From contig ONYR01000379.1 of NCBI GenBank assembly GCA_900322165.1, forward strand, positions 1-12,509: DNA of 12,509 nt. The letters are read 5' to 3'. A program made the translations under genes and the position numbers. The notes below the pieces were generated by a model. That model did no database searches. It had not been told where the DNA came from and worked only from the letters and a program-made list of their open reading frames with translations. Shown here in pieces: positions 1 to 7,861 of the stretch (positions are counted from its first letter, which is position 1; every line of letters starts with the position of its first letter). This stretch comes from an uncultured Eubacteriales bacterium (GTDB taxonomy: Bacteria > Bacillota > Clostridia > Lachnospirales > Bianqueaceae).

Positions 1-207
1 TACCATGTCTCGAGCTGTGTCGCCTTTGGAAAGGCGAGCATCGTCGAGGACCGCGAGGTCGCACGGGAGAAGATCGTGAAGTTCGCGCGGAAGTATTATC
101 CCACGGAAGAGGAGATCTCCGAGGAGATGCAGATGGGATTTCGCGCCGTTCACGTATTTGTGATCGAGATCGAACATCTATCCGCCAAGCGCGTGCACGA
201 GCGGTAA
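1..207 (+). CDS. Pyridoxamine 5'-phosphate oxidase-like flavoprotein, C-terminal part
   Basis: The frame is open from the first base and ends at TAA 205-207, giving 68 C-terminal residues; the start lies outside the window. It begins with a beta-strand-like stretch (YHVSSCVAFGKASIVED), continues with a helical, charged segment (AREKIVKFARKYYP), and ends with a strand (AVHVFVIEIEHLSAKR). This matches the end of the NimA/PNPOx-like split-barrel flavoproteins, in which a 'G.A.ivED..E' strand precedes a helix and a final 'v.vi.Ie.ltgK' strand. Such proteins bind FMN or a related flavin and act as small reductases; members are often annotated as 5-nitroimidazole resistance proteins, but no specific activity can be claimed from this fragment. 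The gene converges on the phospho-sugar mutase across a terminator. The family call is fairly good; the substrate is unknown. Confidence 0.7.
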   Translation, partial: YHVSSCVAFGKASIVEDREVAREKIVKFARKYYPTEEEISEEMQMGFRAVHVFVIEIEHLSAKRVHER

Positions 208-241
208 GCGGTTGCTTGAGAGAGATCCGGCCATCATCTGA

Positions 242-291
242 AAACAAAAAGAAAGCCAGTGAGAAGCGTTCAATCTTCTCACTGGCTTTTT
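242..291. terminator. Bidirectional rho-independent terminator
   Basis: A 15-bp perfect stem (252-266 pairs with 275-289) with the 8-base loop CGTTCAAT is flanked by an A-rich run on the left (242-254) and T residues on the right (286-291). It can therefore stop both the plus-strand flavoprotein gene, which ends 45 bases upstream, and the minus-strand mutase gene, which ends at 324. Confidence 0.93.
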
Positions 292-323
292 GACGTTTGT
301 TAGCTGTTTAAGCTGGCAGTTCC

Positions 324-2006
324 TTATGCGAGGATCGGCTTGCAGGCCTCGGCGAGGAGGTCCTTCTTAGCCTGAGCTTCGGCAAGGTCCTTGCCCTTGG
401 TGGTGAAGTAGGTCTTGATCTTGGGCTCGGTTCCGGACGGACGGACAACGACGGTCGAACCGTCTTCGAGCTGATAGATCAGGACGTTGGCCTTCGGGAG
501 TCCGGTTTCTTCCGGCTTGCTGTAGTCGGTGACCTTGGTAACAGCGATGCCTGCGAAATCCTTCGGCGGGTTCGCGCGGAGGCTTTCCATGATACCCTTC
601 ATCTTGTCCATACCGGAAAGGCCGGGGAACTCAAAGCTGTCGACCTTGTTGAGGTAACGGCCGTACTGAGCGTAGATCTCTTCCAGGCGTTGCTTGATGG
701 AGGAGCCGATGGAGCGGTAGTACGCAGCCATCTCACAGATGAGCATGGCACCGATAACGGCATCCTTGTCGCGGACGTACGGGCCTGCAAGGTAACCGTA
801 GCTCTCTTCGAAACCGAAGATGAAGCGGTCGACTTCGCCGGCAGCCTCAAGCTGAGCGATCTGGTCGCCGATCCACTTGAAACCGGTCAGTACGTGGCGG
901 AGTTCAACGCCGTAATGCTCAGCGACGGCATCGGCAAGAGGCGTGGAAACGATGGACATGACCGCGACCGGATTCTTCGGCATCGTGCCTTTTTCGATGC
1001 GGCCGGCGCAGATATAGTCAAGGAGCAGCACGCCCATCTCGTTGCCGCTGACCAGCTCGTAGGAGCCGTCCGGACACTTCATGGCGATACCGACACGGTC
1101 CGCGTCGGGATCAGTCGCGAGCATGAGGTCGGCGCCTTCCTTCTTGGCAAGCTCCAGACCGTACTTCAGCGCCTCAAAGATCTCAGGGTTCGGATACGGG
1201 CAGGTGGTAAAGTAACCGCTCGGATATTCCTGCTCGGGAACGATCGTGATGTCGGTGATGCCCATGTCGTTGAGAACGTGGGTAACCGGAACCAGACCGG
1301 TACCGTTCAGCGGAGAGTAGACAAGCTTCAGGCCGGCCGTCTTGCACAGACCCGGACGAACCTGTCTGGCTTCGATGGCAGCGTAGAAATCAGCCTTGCA
1401 TTCGTCGCTGACAAAGCGGATCAGACCCTTTTCAACACCTTCTGCAAAGGAGATGTGCTTGGCACCGGTGAGAATGTCGGTCTTCTGGATCTCAGCGTAA
1501 ACGATGGCAGCGGCTTCGTCAGTCATCTGGCAGCCGTCCGGACCATAGGCCTTGTAGCCGTTGTACTTGGACGGGTTGTGGGACGCGGTAACCATGATAC
1601 CGGCGTTGCAGTGATAGTAGCGGGTCGCGAAGCTCAGCGCGGGAACCGGCATCAGCGCATCATAGATGCGGACGTTGATTCCGTTTGCGGCGAGCACGCC
1701 GGCTGCTTCCTTAGCAAAAATATCGGATTTCAGACGGCTGTCGTAGGAGATAGCCACGGTCTGGTTTCCGCCCTGAGTCTTAACCCAGTTGGCAAGGCCC
1801 TGCGTTGCCTGACGGACAACAAAGATATTCATACGGTTGGTGCCGGCGCCGAGGGTTCCGCGAAGACCGGCGGTTCCGAACTGAAGCGAAACGGCAAAAC
1901 GATCGGCGATGGCCTCATCATCACCGGCGATGCGAAGCAATTCCGGTTTCAGATCGGGATCTTCAAGGTTGGCATTGACCCAGCGCTCGTATTCCTGTTG
2001 ATACAT
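324..2006 (-). CDS. pgcA: Phospho-sugar mutase (phosphoglucomutase/phosphomannomutase family)
   Basis: A 560-residue cytoplasmic enzyme of the alpha-D-phosphohexomutase superfamily, which interconverts hexose 1-phosphates and 6-phosphates (for example glucose 1-P and glucose 6-P). All four family motifs are visible: the phosphoserine loop TASHNP with the catalytic Ser at about residue 142, the Mg-binding loop DPDADR at 299-304, the sugar-recognition loop GFEESYG at 398-404, and the phosphate-binding loop RPSGTEPK at 522-529. Length and motif variants fit the Bacillus PgcA-like subfamily; the exact sugar cannot be told from sequence. The start is ATG at 2006 (MYQQEYERW), because AAAGGAG lies 7 bases upstream; an in-frame GTG 18 bases further upstream would overlap that site. 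The gene has its own promoter at 2063-2091 and sits 124 bases downstream of the SAM hydrolase array, with no clear terminator between, so read-through from that operon is possible. Confidence 0.95.
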   Translation of the reverse strand: MYQQEYERWVNANLEDPDLKPELLRIAGDDEAIADRFAVSLQFGTAGLRGTLGAGTNRMNIFVVRQATQGLANWVKTQGGNQTVAISYDSRLKSDIFAKEAAGVLAANGINVRIYDALMPVPALSFATRYYHCNAGIMVTASHNPSKYNGYKAYGPDGCQMTDEAAAIVYAEIQKTDILTGAKHISFAEGVEKGLIRFVSDECKADFYAAIEARQVRPGLCKTAGLKLVYSPLNGTGLVPVTHVLNDMGITDITIVPEQEYPSGYFTTCPYPNPEIFEALKYGLELAKKEGADLMLATDPDADRVGIAMKCPDGSYELVSGNEMGVLLLDYICAGRIEKGTMPKNPVAVMSIVSTPLADAVAEHYGVELRHVLTGFKWIGDQIAQLEAAGEVDRFIFGFEESYGYLAGPYVRDKDAVIGAMLICEMAAYYRSIGSSIKQRLEEIYAQYGRYLNKVDSFEFPGLSGMDKMKGIMESLRANPPKDFAGIAVTKVTDYSKPEETGLPKANVLIYQLEDGSTVVVRPSGTEPKIKTYFTTKGKDLAEAQAKKDLLAEACKPILA

Positions 2007-2013
2007 GTGAAAA

Positions 2014-2020
2014 CTCCTTT
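2014..2020 (-). promoter_or_regulatory. Ribosome binding site that fixes the mutase start
   Basis: AAAGGAG on the minus strand, 7 bases before ATG at 2006. An upstream in-frame GTG at 2022-2024 would place this site inside the coding region, so the ATG is preferred. Confidence 0.85.
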
Positions 2021-2062
2021 GCACTCTCTGTACCCAAGCACAGATTGATAATCATTTAGTGT

Positions 2063-2091
2063 ATTGTATGCTTTTTTGCCGGTTTAGGCAA
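2063..2091 (-). promoter_or_regulatory. Sigma-70/sigma-A promoter of the phospho-sugar mutase gene
   Basis: On the minus strand, a -35 box TTGCCT (2086-2091) is followed by a 17-base spacer and a -10 box TACAAT (2063-2068). Transcription would start near 2056, leaving a leader of about 50 bases before the ATG at 2006. This gives the mutase expression independent of the transporter operon. Confidence 0.75.
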
Positions 2092-2130
2092 GATGAAACT
2101 TGCAAATCAGCGGTTTTAGGGCTTGCGCTT

Positions 2131-2628
2131 TTACAAGACAATGATGTCCTTTGTCGGATATTCCGGCCCGACGCCTTCAAAGTCGATGATGCCAGCGGCA
2201 AGCCTTGCGCCGCAGTAGGCGAAAATGTCACGGCCATGGAAAATATCGGAATGGGCGGACCATTCGTTGCCTTTGAAGCGGTTCACACTTTCGTCGATCT
2301 CGCGGATCGCCATAACACCGAACGTGTTGACAACGTCCGTGAGCGTGCCGTTGTCCGGGGTGACAATGTAATAGCCGTTGCCGGTCTTGGCAACCGCGGC
2401 TTTACGCGGCGTACCGACACCCGGATCACATACCGAAACAAAGACCGTGCCTTCCGGCCAGAAGGGCATGACCTCCACGAGGTTCGCCCCGGCTGCCCGA
2501 ACATTGAACTTCGGAACGTCATGCGTGAGATCGAACACCTTCAGCGACGGATCCACCAGCTTGCACATGCCGGTCATCGGAGCGCAGGGGCCTCCGCCGA
2601 AATCGGTCTGAATGACTACATATCCCAT
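2131..2628 (-). CDS. SAM hydroxide adenosyltransferase (DUF62) paralogue A, catalytic N-domain only
   Basis: 165 residues, whereas full family members here are 280-284. It covers only the N-terminal domain: the start TDFG near residues 8-11, the block PFWPEGTVFVSV (55-66), DPGVGTPR with Asp68 and Arg75, PDNGT (91-95), and HGRD with His131. Asp, Arg and His are the triad known in SAM hydrolases, which use water to split S-adenosylmethionine into adenosine and L-methionine. The stop codon falls right at the end of the N-domain (YPTKDIIVL), just where paralogue B runs on into its C-domain, and no C-domain remnant is visible in the 124 bases that follow. It is the last gene of the array. ATG 2628 lies 2 bases after the stop of B and 7 bases after an AAAGGAGG inside the end of B, so translation is probably coupled. 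It could be a genuine single-domain partner or a decayed copy; the clean domain boundary and strong ribosome binding site favour the former. Confidence 0.88.
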   Translation of the reverse strand: MGYVVIQTDFGGGPCAPMTGMCKLVDPSLKVFDLTHDVPKFNVRAAGANLVEVMPFWPEGTVFVSVCDPGVGTPRKAAVAKTGNGYYIVTPDNGTLTDVVNTFGVMAIREIDESVNRFKGNEWSAHSDIFHGRDIFAYCGARLAAGIIDFEGVGPEYPTKDIIVL

Positions 2629-2630
2629 CT

Positions 2631-3482
2631 TCAGGCCTCCTTTCCTTGCTTTTCGATCGTGACAAGCCAGTTCTCACCGACCTGAACATCGTACGTGCGG
2701 GCGAAATCCGCGCGGTTAAGTCCAACGCCGAGAACGCCGTCGGAGGAGTTGTAGACGACCGGCGCGCCCTCCGGGACCCAGCCGAAGGAAGGGTAGAAGG
2801 CCGCGGGACCGTCAAAGTGGACCTTTCCGGTCGAGCTGTCCGTCACGACAACGTGGAGCATTTCTCCGATCTCAAAGCCTGCCTTTTCATCGCAGTCGAT
2901 CGGAATGTTGGTCTCCATGTTGCCGAAGGTCTCCATCCAGTCGAAGAAGTAGCCGGTCACCTTGCCGGGCTCGACGGTGTAGTTCGTATCATTCAGGCGG
3001 ACGATCTCCTCGATGGGGTAGGCTTCGCCGACTTCCTCGAAGGTGATGATGCCCGAAGCGAGCTTCGCACCGCAGTACGCGAAAAGGTCGCGGCCGTGGA
3101 AGATGCTGACCTTTTCCGTGCCCTTGAGGCGGTTGCGGGTCTCGTCGATGACGCGGATCTCCTCAATGCCGGGGAGCTCGAGCAGGCGGGAGAACGAGCC
3201 GTTGTCGGGACTGACAACGTAGCTTCCGTTCTTCAGCTTCGCAACCGACGCGCGGCGCGACGTCCCAACGCCCGGATCAACGACCGAAACAAACACCGTA
3301 CCCTGCGGCCAGTAGGGAACCATCATAATGAGGTTCCGGGCTGCGGACGCTACGTTAAACTTGGGAATCGTATGATTCCCGTCAAATACCTCCAGCTCCG
3401 GATCGACCTTGAGACAGGTGCCACGCATCGTGCAGCCGCCGCCGAATCCGAAGTCTGTCTGTAAAACCATGAGCGATTTCAT
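2631..3482 (-). CDS. SAM hydroxide adenosyltransferase (DUF62) paralogue B, full length
   Basis: 283 residues with the normal two-domain layout of the DUF62 family, which hydrolyses S-adenosylmethionine to adenosine and methionine in the cytoplasm. Visible motifs are QTDFG (8-12), DPGVGTSR with Asp69 and Arg76, SPDNGS (91-96), FHGRD with His129, and a C-terminal domain (about 163-283) ending in the NSSDGVLGVGLNRADFA block. All three catalytic residues are kept. The start chosen is ATG 3482 (MKSLMVLQTDFG), which aligns with the start of paralogue A; the longer in-frame extension to 3542 would run into the end of paralogue C and adds residues unlike the family. The gap to C is 19 bases. Halogenases and fluorinases share this fold, but the Asp/Arg/His set points to hydrolysis rather than halide use. 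Confidence 0.93.
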   Translation of the reverse strand: MKSLMVLQTDFGFGGGCTMRGTCLKVDPELEVFDGNHTIPKFNVASAARNLIMMVPYWPQGTVFVSVVDPGVGTSRRASVAKLKNGSYVVSPDNGSFSRLLELPGIEEIRVIDETRNRLKGTEKVSIFHGRDLFAYCGAKLASGIITFEEVGEAYPIEEIVRLNDTNYTVEPGKVTGYFFDWMETFGNMETNIPIDCDEKAGFEIGEMLHVVVTDSSTGKVHFDGPAAFYPSFGWVPEGAPVVYNSSDGVLGVGLNRADFARTYDVQVGENWLVTIEKQGKEA

Positions 3483-3491
3483 TGTATTATT

Positions 3492-3499
3492 CCGCCTTT
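3492..3499 (-). promoter_or_regulatory. Ribosome binding site of paralogue B (imperfect)
   Basis: AAAGGCGG on the minus strand, 9 bases before ATG 3482. The single mismatch to AAAGGAGG makes it weaker than the sites of A and C. It supports the short start over the upstream extension. Confidence 0.6.
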
Positions 3500-3501
3500 C
3501 C

Positions 3502-4356
3502 TTATGCTTTTTCCACTTTGACCTTATAGGAAGAAAGGTCATAGGCGCTCAGCAGCTCGGGCAGTTCTTTCTCGATGAAGCTGGCCTTGTTAAGGGAAAG
3601 CTCAACAAAGTCATTGCTGCACTCATTGAGGATCGGCTCGCCCGGATCTACCCAGCCGAAGGAGTGGTGGAACATCATCTGGTTGGAGTAAAGGATCTTG
3701 CCGTCTTTGGTGATGGTCACGCGGCACTGATCACCCGCGTGAATGCCGATCGACCAGATCATCTCGTTCGGGATCGAAATGCTGACGTTCCCGAAATGAT
3801 CATGCGCACCGACGACCTCGCCGTAGCAAACGCCGTCCTTCAGGTAAGCTTCTGGCTTCGGGAAGACGATCAGCGAAGCGACATCGTAAGCCGGGCCGAC
3901 CTGTTCGTAGGTGATCTGACCGCTGGCGAGGCGAGCGGCCGTGTAGCCGTAAACATCGCGGCCGTGGAAGGTGTGATGATTGTCGGAGCCGGGGAGGCGG
4001 TTAACGGTCTCATCGATCTCGCGCACCTCAACGACACGGTCGATCAGCTCGCTGAGCGTGCCGTTGTCCGGGGTAACGATGTAGCTTCCGTTATCCATCT
4101 TCGCGACGCAGCTCTTGCGGCTCGTACCAACACCAGGGTCGATGACGGAGACAAACACCGTGCCGTCCGGCCAGTAGGGAAACGTATTGGCAAGAATGGA
4201 GCCGCCGGCCTTGATATCGTATTCGCGCACCTCGTGGCAGAGATCGTAGAGCCTCAGCTCCGGATCGACCTTGACCGCAACGGCGGTCATCGAAGCGGGC
4301 AGACCGGTCGAAAGACCGAAATCCGACTGAAAAACAATACAGGGTTTGCTCATCAT
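3502..4356 (-). CDS. SAM hydroxide adenosyltransferase (DUF62) paralogue C, full length
   Basis: 284 residues with both domains. Motifs: FQSDFG (9-14), VIDPGVGTSR with Asp73 and Arg80, TPDNGT (95-100), TFHGRD with His131, and a C-domain from about residue 165 with HDHFGNVSISIP and the VELSLNKASF block near the end. The Asp/Arg/His catalytic set is intact, so SAM hydrolase activity is expected from family knowledge. The first ATG (4354-4356) overlaps the TGA of paralogue D as ATGA; a second ATG follows immediately at 4353 and lies 7 bases from GGAGG, a better distance than 4 bases for the first, so the true protein may start one residue later. Divergence from B is substantial, which suggests an old duplication rather than a recent tandem copy. 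Confidence 0.93.
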   Translation of the reverse strand: MMSKPCIVFQSDFGLSTGLPASMTAVAVKVDPELRLYDLCHEVREYDIKAGGSILANTFPYWPDGTVFVSVIDPGVGTSRKSCVAKMDNGSYIVTPDNGTLSELIDRVVEVREIDETVNRLPGSDNHHTFHGRDVYGYTAARLASGQITYEQVGPAYDVASLIVFPKPEAYLKDGVCYGEVVGAHDHFGNVSISIPNEMIWSIGIHAGDQCRVTITKDGKILYSNQMMFHHSFGWVDPGEPILNECSNDFVELSLNKASFIEKELPELLSAYDLSSYKVKVEKA

Positions 4357-5195
4357 TTGGCCTCCTTCTTTTCGATGCGGACGTAATAGGCAAGCGGATC
4401 ATCCTCTGCGATCTGCGGCAGGCAGCGGGCGATAAAGCTGTGCTTGTTCAGCCCGATGTCGAGATAGCCGGAGCTGCCGTTGAAGATCACCGGCTCGCCC
4501 TCAGGCACGTAGCCGAAGGAGGGCTGGAACGTCGTGTCGGCCTCCCACACGGTCTTGCCGTCTTTGGTGAAGGTGACATGTACCGGATCGCCGTGACGGA
4601 TCCCGGTGTTTTCAAATTCATCCGTGCCGATCGTAAAGGTGAGGTTGCCGAAGGTTTTCAGCAGCATGAAGACCTGGCCTTCCGCAACGCCCTCCGCGAT
4701 CTTCGCAGGAGCGATGTTGAAAAGGAAAAGCTCATCCGCCGGAAGTACCGGCCCGATCGACTCGAACGTAAGCGTCTCTGAAAGGAGCGCTCCGAGGCGA
4801 ACCAGCGCAAAGCCGTCTTCCAGCCCGTTGTTCCAGGGCAGCGTGACATCGACCGAGCGAACCTCGGAAACGCCGATGAGGCGGGCACAGATCGTCGCGG
4901 TCCCATCGTTCGGGGAAAGAATGTAGCTCCCGTTTTGAAGCTTGACACAGACAGCGTGGGAATCAGCTGCGGGTTTCGTCAGGTAAGCGGTTGGCGCGGA
5001 GAGGAAGACGGTGCCTTCCGGCCAGAACGGAACGGTGGTGTAAAGGAAGGAGGAGGTCGTCAGCGGATCCGGCATTGTCAGCGATCCGTAGGTAACTTCC
5101 TTCTCGGGAACGGTTTTTTCGGTCAAGCCGGCCATTTTAGCCCATTCCAGTCCGGCAGGACCGCAGTCAGTGAAAATAACAAAGGGAAAAGACAT
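4353..5195 (-). CDS. DUF62 paralogue D, probable catalytically dead member
   Basis: 280 residues, colinear with paralogues B and C. The framework is recognisable: VIFTDCG at the start, VPFWPEGTVFLS (55-66), YILSPNDGT (91-99), FESIGP (144-149), and a well-kept C-domain with LKTFGNLTFTIG, PSFGYVPEGEPVIFN and the GLNKHSFIA block. The catalytic positions are gone: DPGVGT.R is replaced by a PTAYLTKPAA stretch (68-77), HGRD is replaced by LEDG at about 125-128, and PDNG has become PNDG. Loss of the Asp/Arg/His set predicts no SAM hydrolysis of its own. It is nevertheless an intact open frame with a ribosome binding site (GAGGT, 7 bases before ATG 5195), lies 22 bases after the T component gene and overlaps C by 4 bases. 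It could serve as a structural subunit that supplies a C-domain, as a binding protein, or as a link to the transporter; these roles are inferred. Confidence 0.85.
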   Translation of the reverse strand: MSFPFVIFTDCGPAGLEWAKMAGLTEKTVPEKEVTYGSLTMPDPLTTSSFLYTTVPFWPEGTVFLSAPTAYLTKPAADSHAVCVKLQNGSYILSPNDGTATICARLIGVSEVRSVDVTLPWNNGLEDGFALVRLGALLSETLTFESIGPVLPADELFLFNIAPAKIAEGVAEGQVFMLLKTFGNLTFTIGTDEFENTGIRHGDPVHVTFTKDGKTVWEADTTFQPSFGYVPEGEPVIFNGSSGYLDIGLNKHSFIARCLPQIAEDDPLAYYVRIEKKEAK

Positions 5196-5217
5196 TTGAA
5201 ATACCTCGAAATGAGTA

Positions 5218-6153
5218 TTATTTTTCGAACAAACCTTTGAGCCAGCGGAAGAGGAAGAAGGATTCCTCGAGAGACACCTGCTGGATCTCTTCTCTCAGAA
5301 GCCACGGGCACCACATTTTCGCAGGCCACGGATTGATGATCCGGGCGTACGCGATGTAGAACACCGTCAGCGCAAGCAGCGTCCAGGTCAGCGCGCGGAT
5401 GAGCTTGTCCGCCTTCGTCGGATCGTGCTCCACGTACCAGGTGCGCTTTTTCATCTTGCCATAGCCGCGCAGATCCATTGCGTTGGCAATGTTGGTGACC
5501 TTGCCGAAGGACGTCATGATGAGCGGGACGAGAAGGGTCACGTTGTTCTTAAGCCTTGTCCAGAGCGGCGCTTTCTTGCCAAGTTCAACGCCGCGCATCA
5601 TCATGCTGTTGCGGATGTTGACAAAGTCATTGGCGATGTCCGGGATCGTGCGGTAGGCAAGCGAGATGATCGTGCAGACCTTGTAGCTCAGACCGCACTT
5701 GTTAAGACCTGAGGCGAACTCCGAAGGCGTTGTCATCAGTGCAAAGGCGATGACGGACGCAAAGGAAGCGGTACGCTTGGTAAAGACGACAAACGTGTAC
5801 CAGATCCATTCTTTAGAGAGGTAGAAGCGCCCGGTGGCGGAGGACCAGAGAATATGTTCCGCGCCGATGTTGTTTAATCCGGCGTCCGGACTCACAACAA
5901 AAAGCATCACGTTGCCGATCAGGGTGACCGTCACAAACGAGAACAGGAACATAAACACGATCGGCTTGTAATTCGGCTTCATTGAAATCATGATGCCGAG
6001 GTTGATAAAGAACAAAGGCCAGAGGATCCTCACGTCATAGGTAGCGATGATCGCAACAGTCATGACGATGAAGAAAAAGACCTTGGTAAAGCCGGAGAGC
6101 TTATGGAAGAAGGTCGGGCCGGGAACATAGTTGATAACAAAACGGTTATTCAT
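5218..6153 (-). CDS. ecfT: ECF transporter transmembrane component T
   Basis: 311 residues. This membrane subunit couples the two ATPase domains to the substrate-binding S component of an energy-coupling factor importer. Several hydrophobic segments lie in the first 80 residues and around 115-145, followed by a cytoplasmic helical region with the two Arg-Gly coupling motifs of EcfT proteins: MMMRGVELG (Arg187-Gly188) and NAMDLRGYG (Ala225...Arg229-Gly230). A further membrane segment lies near 254-272. The start is ATG 6153 (MNNRFVINYVPG), with AGGAGG repeats 6 bases upstream; a longer in-frame version to 6216 runs back into the ATPase gene and is not supported. The gene overlaps the end of the ATPase gene by 8 bases, so translation is probably coupled. 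The last 30 residues form a charged, aromatic tail of unknown role. Confidence 0.93.
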   Translation of the reverse strand: MNNRFVINYVPGPTFFHKLSGFTKVFFFIVMTVAIIATYDVRILWPLFFINLGIMISMKPNYKPIVFMFLFSFVTVTLIGNVMLFVVSPDAGLNNIGAEHILWSSATGRFYLSKEWIWYTFVVFTKRTASFASVIAFALMTTPSEFASGLNKCGLSYKVCTIISLAYRTIPDIANDFVNIRNSMMMRGVELGKKAPLWTRLKNNVTLLVPLIMTSFGKVTNIANAMDLRGYGKMKKRTWYVEHDPTKADKLIRALTWTLLALTVFYIAYARIINPWPAKMWCPWLLREEIQQVSLEESFFLFRWLKGLFEK

Positions 6154-7861
6154 CAGCGGCCTCCTCCTGCATGGTTTCGTATCCGATAAAATGATCGATC
6201 GCCATCTCAGGATCAAGCCCGAGCTTGACCGCCAGACGGTAGAGGGACGTCTGCTTCAGGTTGGCTTTCTGAATGACCTCATCGTTGGCCAGCACCGAGC
6301 AGACCCGATCCGCCGCGACAAGGTGACCGTCGGAAAAGACGATCGCGCGCTCGGTATTTTCGATTGCGAGGTGCATGTCGTGGGTGATAAAGAGGATCGT
6401 GATGCCAAGATCCCGGTTCAGCCCGTTGACAAAGTTCATGATATCGGTGTAGGAGCGGAAGTCCTGTCCGGCCGTCGGCTCATCAAGCACCAAAACGTCC
6501 GGGGAAAGTGCGATCATCGAGGCGACGGTCACGCGCTTTTTCTGTCCGTAGCTGATCGAATCGATCGGCCAGTTGCGCATCTTGTACAGGTTGCAGGCTT
6601 TCAGCACCTTTTCGGAGATCTCCTTTATGTCGCTTGCGGAGCGGCCGCGGATCTGAAGCGCGAGGCCGACTTCCTCCTTGATGATATCCTTCACCAGCAT
6701 CTGGTTCGGATTCTGCATCACGTAGCTGACCTTTTCGCCGATCTCCTTGATGGACATGTCTTTAATGTCCTTGCCGTTAAGAAGAACACGGCCCTTTGTC
6801 GGACGGACAAGGCCGCAGAGAAGCTTCGCCGCGGTGGACTTGCCGGCACCGTTCTTGCCGATGATCGCGATCCGCTCGCCCTTGGCAACGGAGAAGTTGA
6901 TGTCCTCAAGGACGTTTTCCTTTCCGTCGTAGGAGAAGGCAACGTCTTCAAAGACGATGACCTTTTCCGCAGAGGCCTTCGGCGGCTCACTGTATTCGTG
7001 CGTAAAGAAAGCTTTCAGCTTTTGCTGCGAGTCCTCGCTGAGCTTAAGGTCATCAAGGCTGCAGAGATTTTCGTTTTCATCAAGGGAGCATCCCGCATAT
7101 TTCATCGCGGTCAGGTAGAGTGGTTCGCGGATCCCGCATTCCTTCAGAAGCGGGGAGCGAAGCAGCTCATCGGGCGTCGTATCCGCGGCGATCCGGCCCT
7201 TGTCCATGAGGATGATGCGGTCGACCGGGCGATAGAGCACGTCCTCAAGACGATGTTCGATAATGAGGATCGCACGGTCCTTGTCCTTGGAGAGCTGATC
7301 GATAAGATCGACCGCAGTCATACCCATCTGCGGGTCAAGCGCGGCCAGAGGTTCATCGAAAATCAGAATGTTGACATCGTTGCCAAATACGCCGGCGATC
7401 GCAACCTTCTGCTTCTGGCCGCCGGAGAGCTGGAACGGAACATGATCGATAAAATGCTGCATGCCGACGATGGAGGCGTTTTTCTCCACGTTCGGGATCA
7501 TTTCCGCATAGGGCATGCACTCGTTTTCCATCGCGAACGCGATGTCCTCGCCGACCGACAGTCCGACGAACTGCGCGTCCGAATCCTGAAGGACCGTGCC
7601 TACGGTCTTGGACAGCTTGAAGATCGACGCCTTCTTAGTCTCCTGACCATTGACCGTGAGACTGCCGGTGATCTCGCCTTCGTAGGAGAAGGGGATCAGA
7701 CCGTTGATGCAGTTGCACAGTGTCGACTTCCCGCTGCCGGAAGCGCCGAGGATCAGCACCTTCTCGCCGGGATAGATCTCCAGGTTGATGTCGTACAGGG
7801 TGGGAGAGGATTGGGCTTTGTACTTAAAGCCGAAATCTTTGAAACGGATAATCGGTTCCAT
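6146..7861 (-). CDS. ecfA: ECF transporter ATPase, two ABC domains fused in one protein
   Basis: 571 residues containing two complete nucleotide-binding domains, each with its full motif set. Domain 1: Walker A GASGSGKST (39-47), Q-loop near Gln92, signature LSGGQ (145-149), Walker B ILIFDEP (165-171), switch His203. Domain 2: Walker A GKNGAGKST (335-343), Q-loop Gln383, signature ISYGQKKR (436-443), Walker B VLVLDEP (456-462), switch His494. Both keep the catalytic Glu after the Walker B Asp. Single-gene double ATPases of this type (YkoD-like) power dedicated ECF importers, unlike the shared EcfA-EcfA' pair. The start is ATG 7861 with GAGG 6 bases upstream. It follows the S component gene after 115 bases that contain a terminator hairpin. 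I see no convincing promoter in that gap, so expression may rely on read-through. Confidence 0.95.
   Translation of the reverse strand: MEPIIRFKDFGFKYKAQSSPTLYDINLEIYPGEKVLILGASGSGKSTLCNCINGLIPFSYEGEITGSLTVNGQETKKASIFKLSKTVGTVLQDSDAQFVGLSVGEDIAFAMENECMPYAEMIPNVEKNASIVGMQHFIDHVPFQLSGGQKQKVAIAGVFGNDVNILIFDEPLAALDPQMGMTAVDLIDQLSKDKDRAILIIEHRLEDVLYRPVDRIILMDKGRIAADTTPDELLRSPLLKECGIREPLYLTAMKYAGCSLDENENLCSLDDLKLSEDSQQKLKAFFTHEYSEPPKASAEKVIVFEDVAFSYDGKENVLEDINFSVAKGERIAIIGKNGAGKSTAAKLLCGLVRPTKGRVLLNGKDIKDMSIKEIGEKVSYVMQNPNQMLVKDIIKEEVGLALQIRGRSASDIKEISEKVLKACNLYKMRNWPIDSISYGQKKRVTVASMIALSPDVLVLDEPTAGQDFRSYTDIMNFVNGLNRDLGITILFITHDMHLAIENTERAIVFSDGHLVAADRVCSVLANDEVIQKANLKQTSLYRLAVKLGLDPEMAIDHFIGYETMQEEAADE

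Noticed and set aside
690..2048. 452-codon open frame on the plus strand opposite the phospho-sugar mutase
   Set aside because: It is antisense to a gene with all four family motifs; no domain or start signal is seen.
2007..2130. Terminator or C-domain remnant between paralogue A and the mutase gene
   Set aside because: Only weak 5-bp stems without a T-run on the minus strand, and no frame encodes sequence like the DUF62 C-domain; only the mutase promoter is supported.
2646..4386. Long plus-strand open frames opposite DUF62 paralogues B and C
   Set aside because: They are shadows that resemble each other only because the sense genes are paralogues; no start signals or known motifs.
6512..6555. 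Non-canonical ABC signature (SYGQ instead of SGGQ) in the second ATPase domain as a sign of inactivation
   Set aside because: SYGQ is a common variant in the second half of fused ECF ATPases, and Walker A, Walker B Glu and the switch His are all intact.
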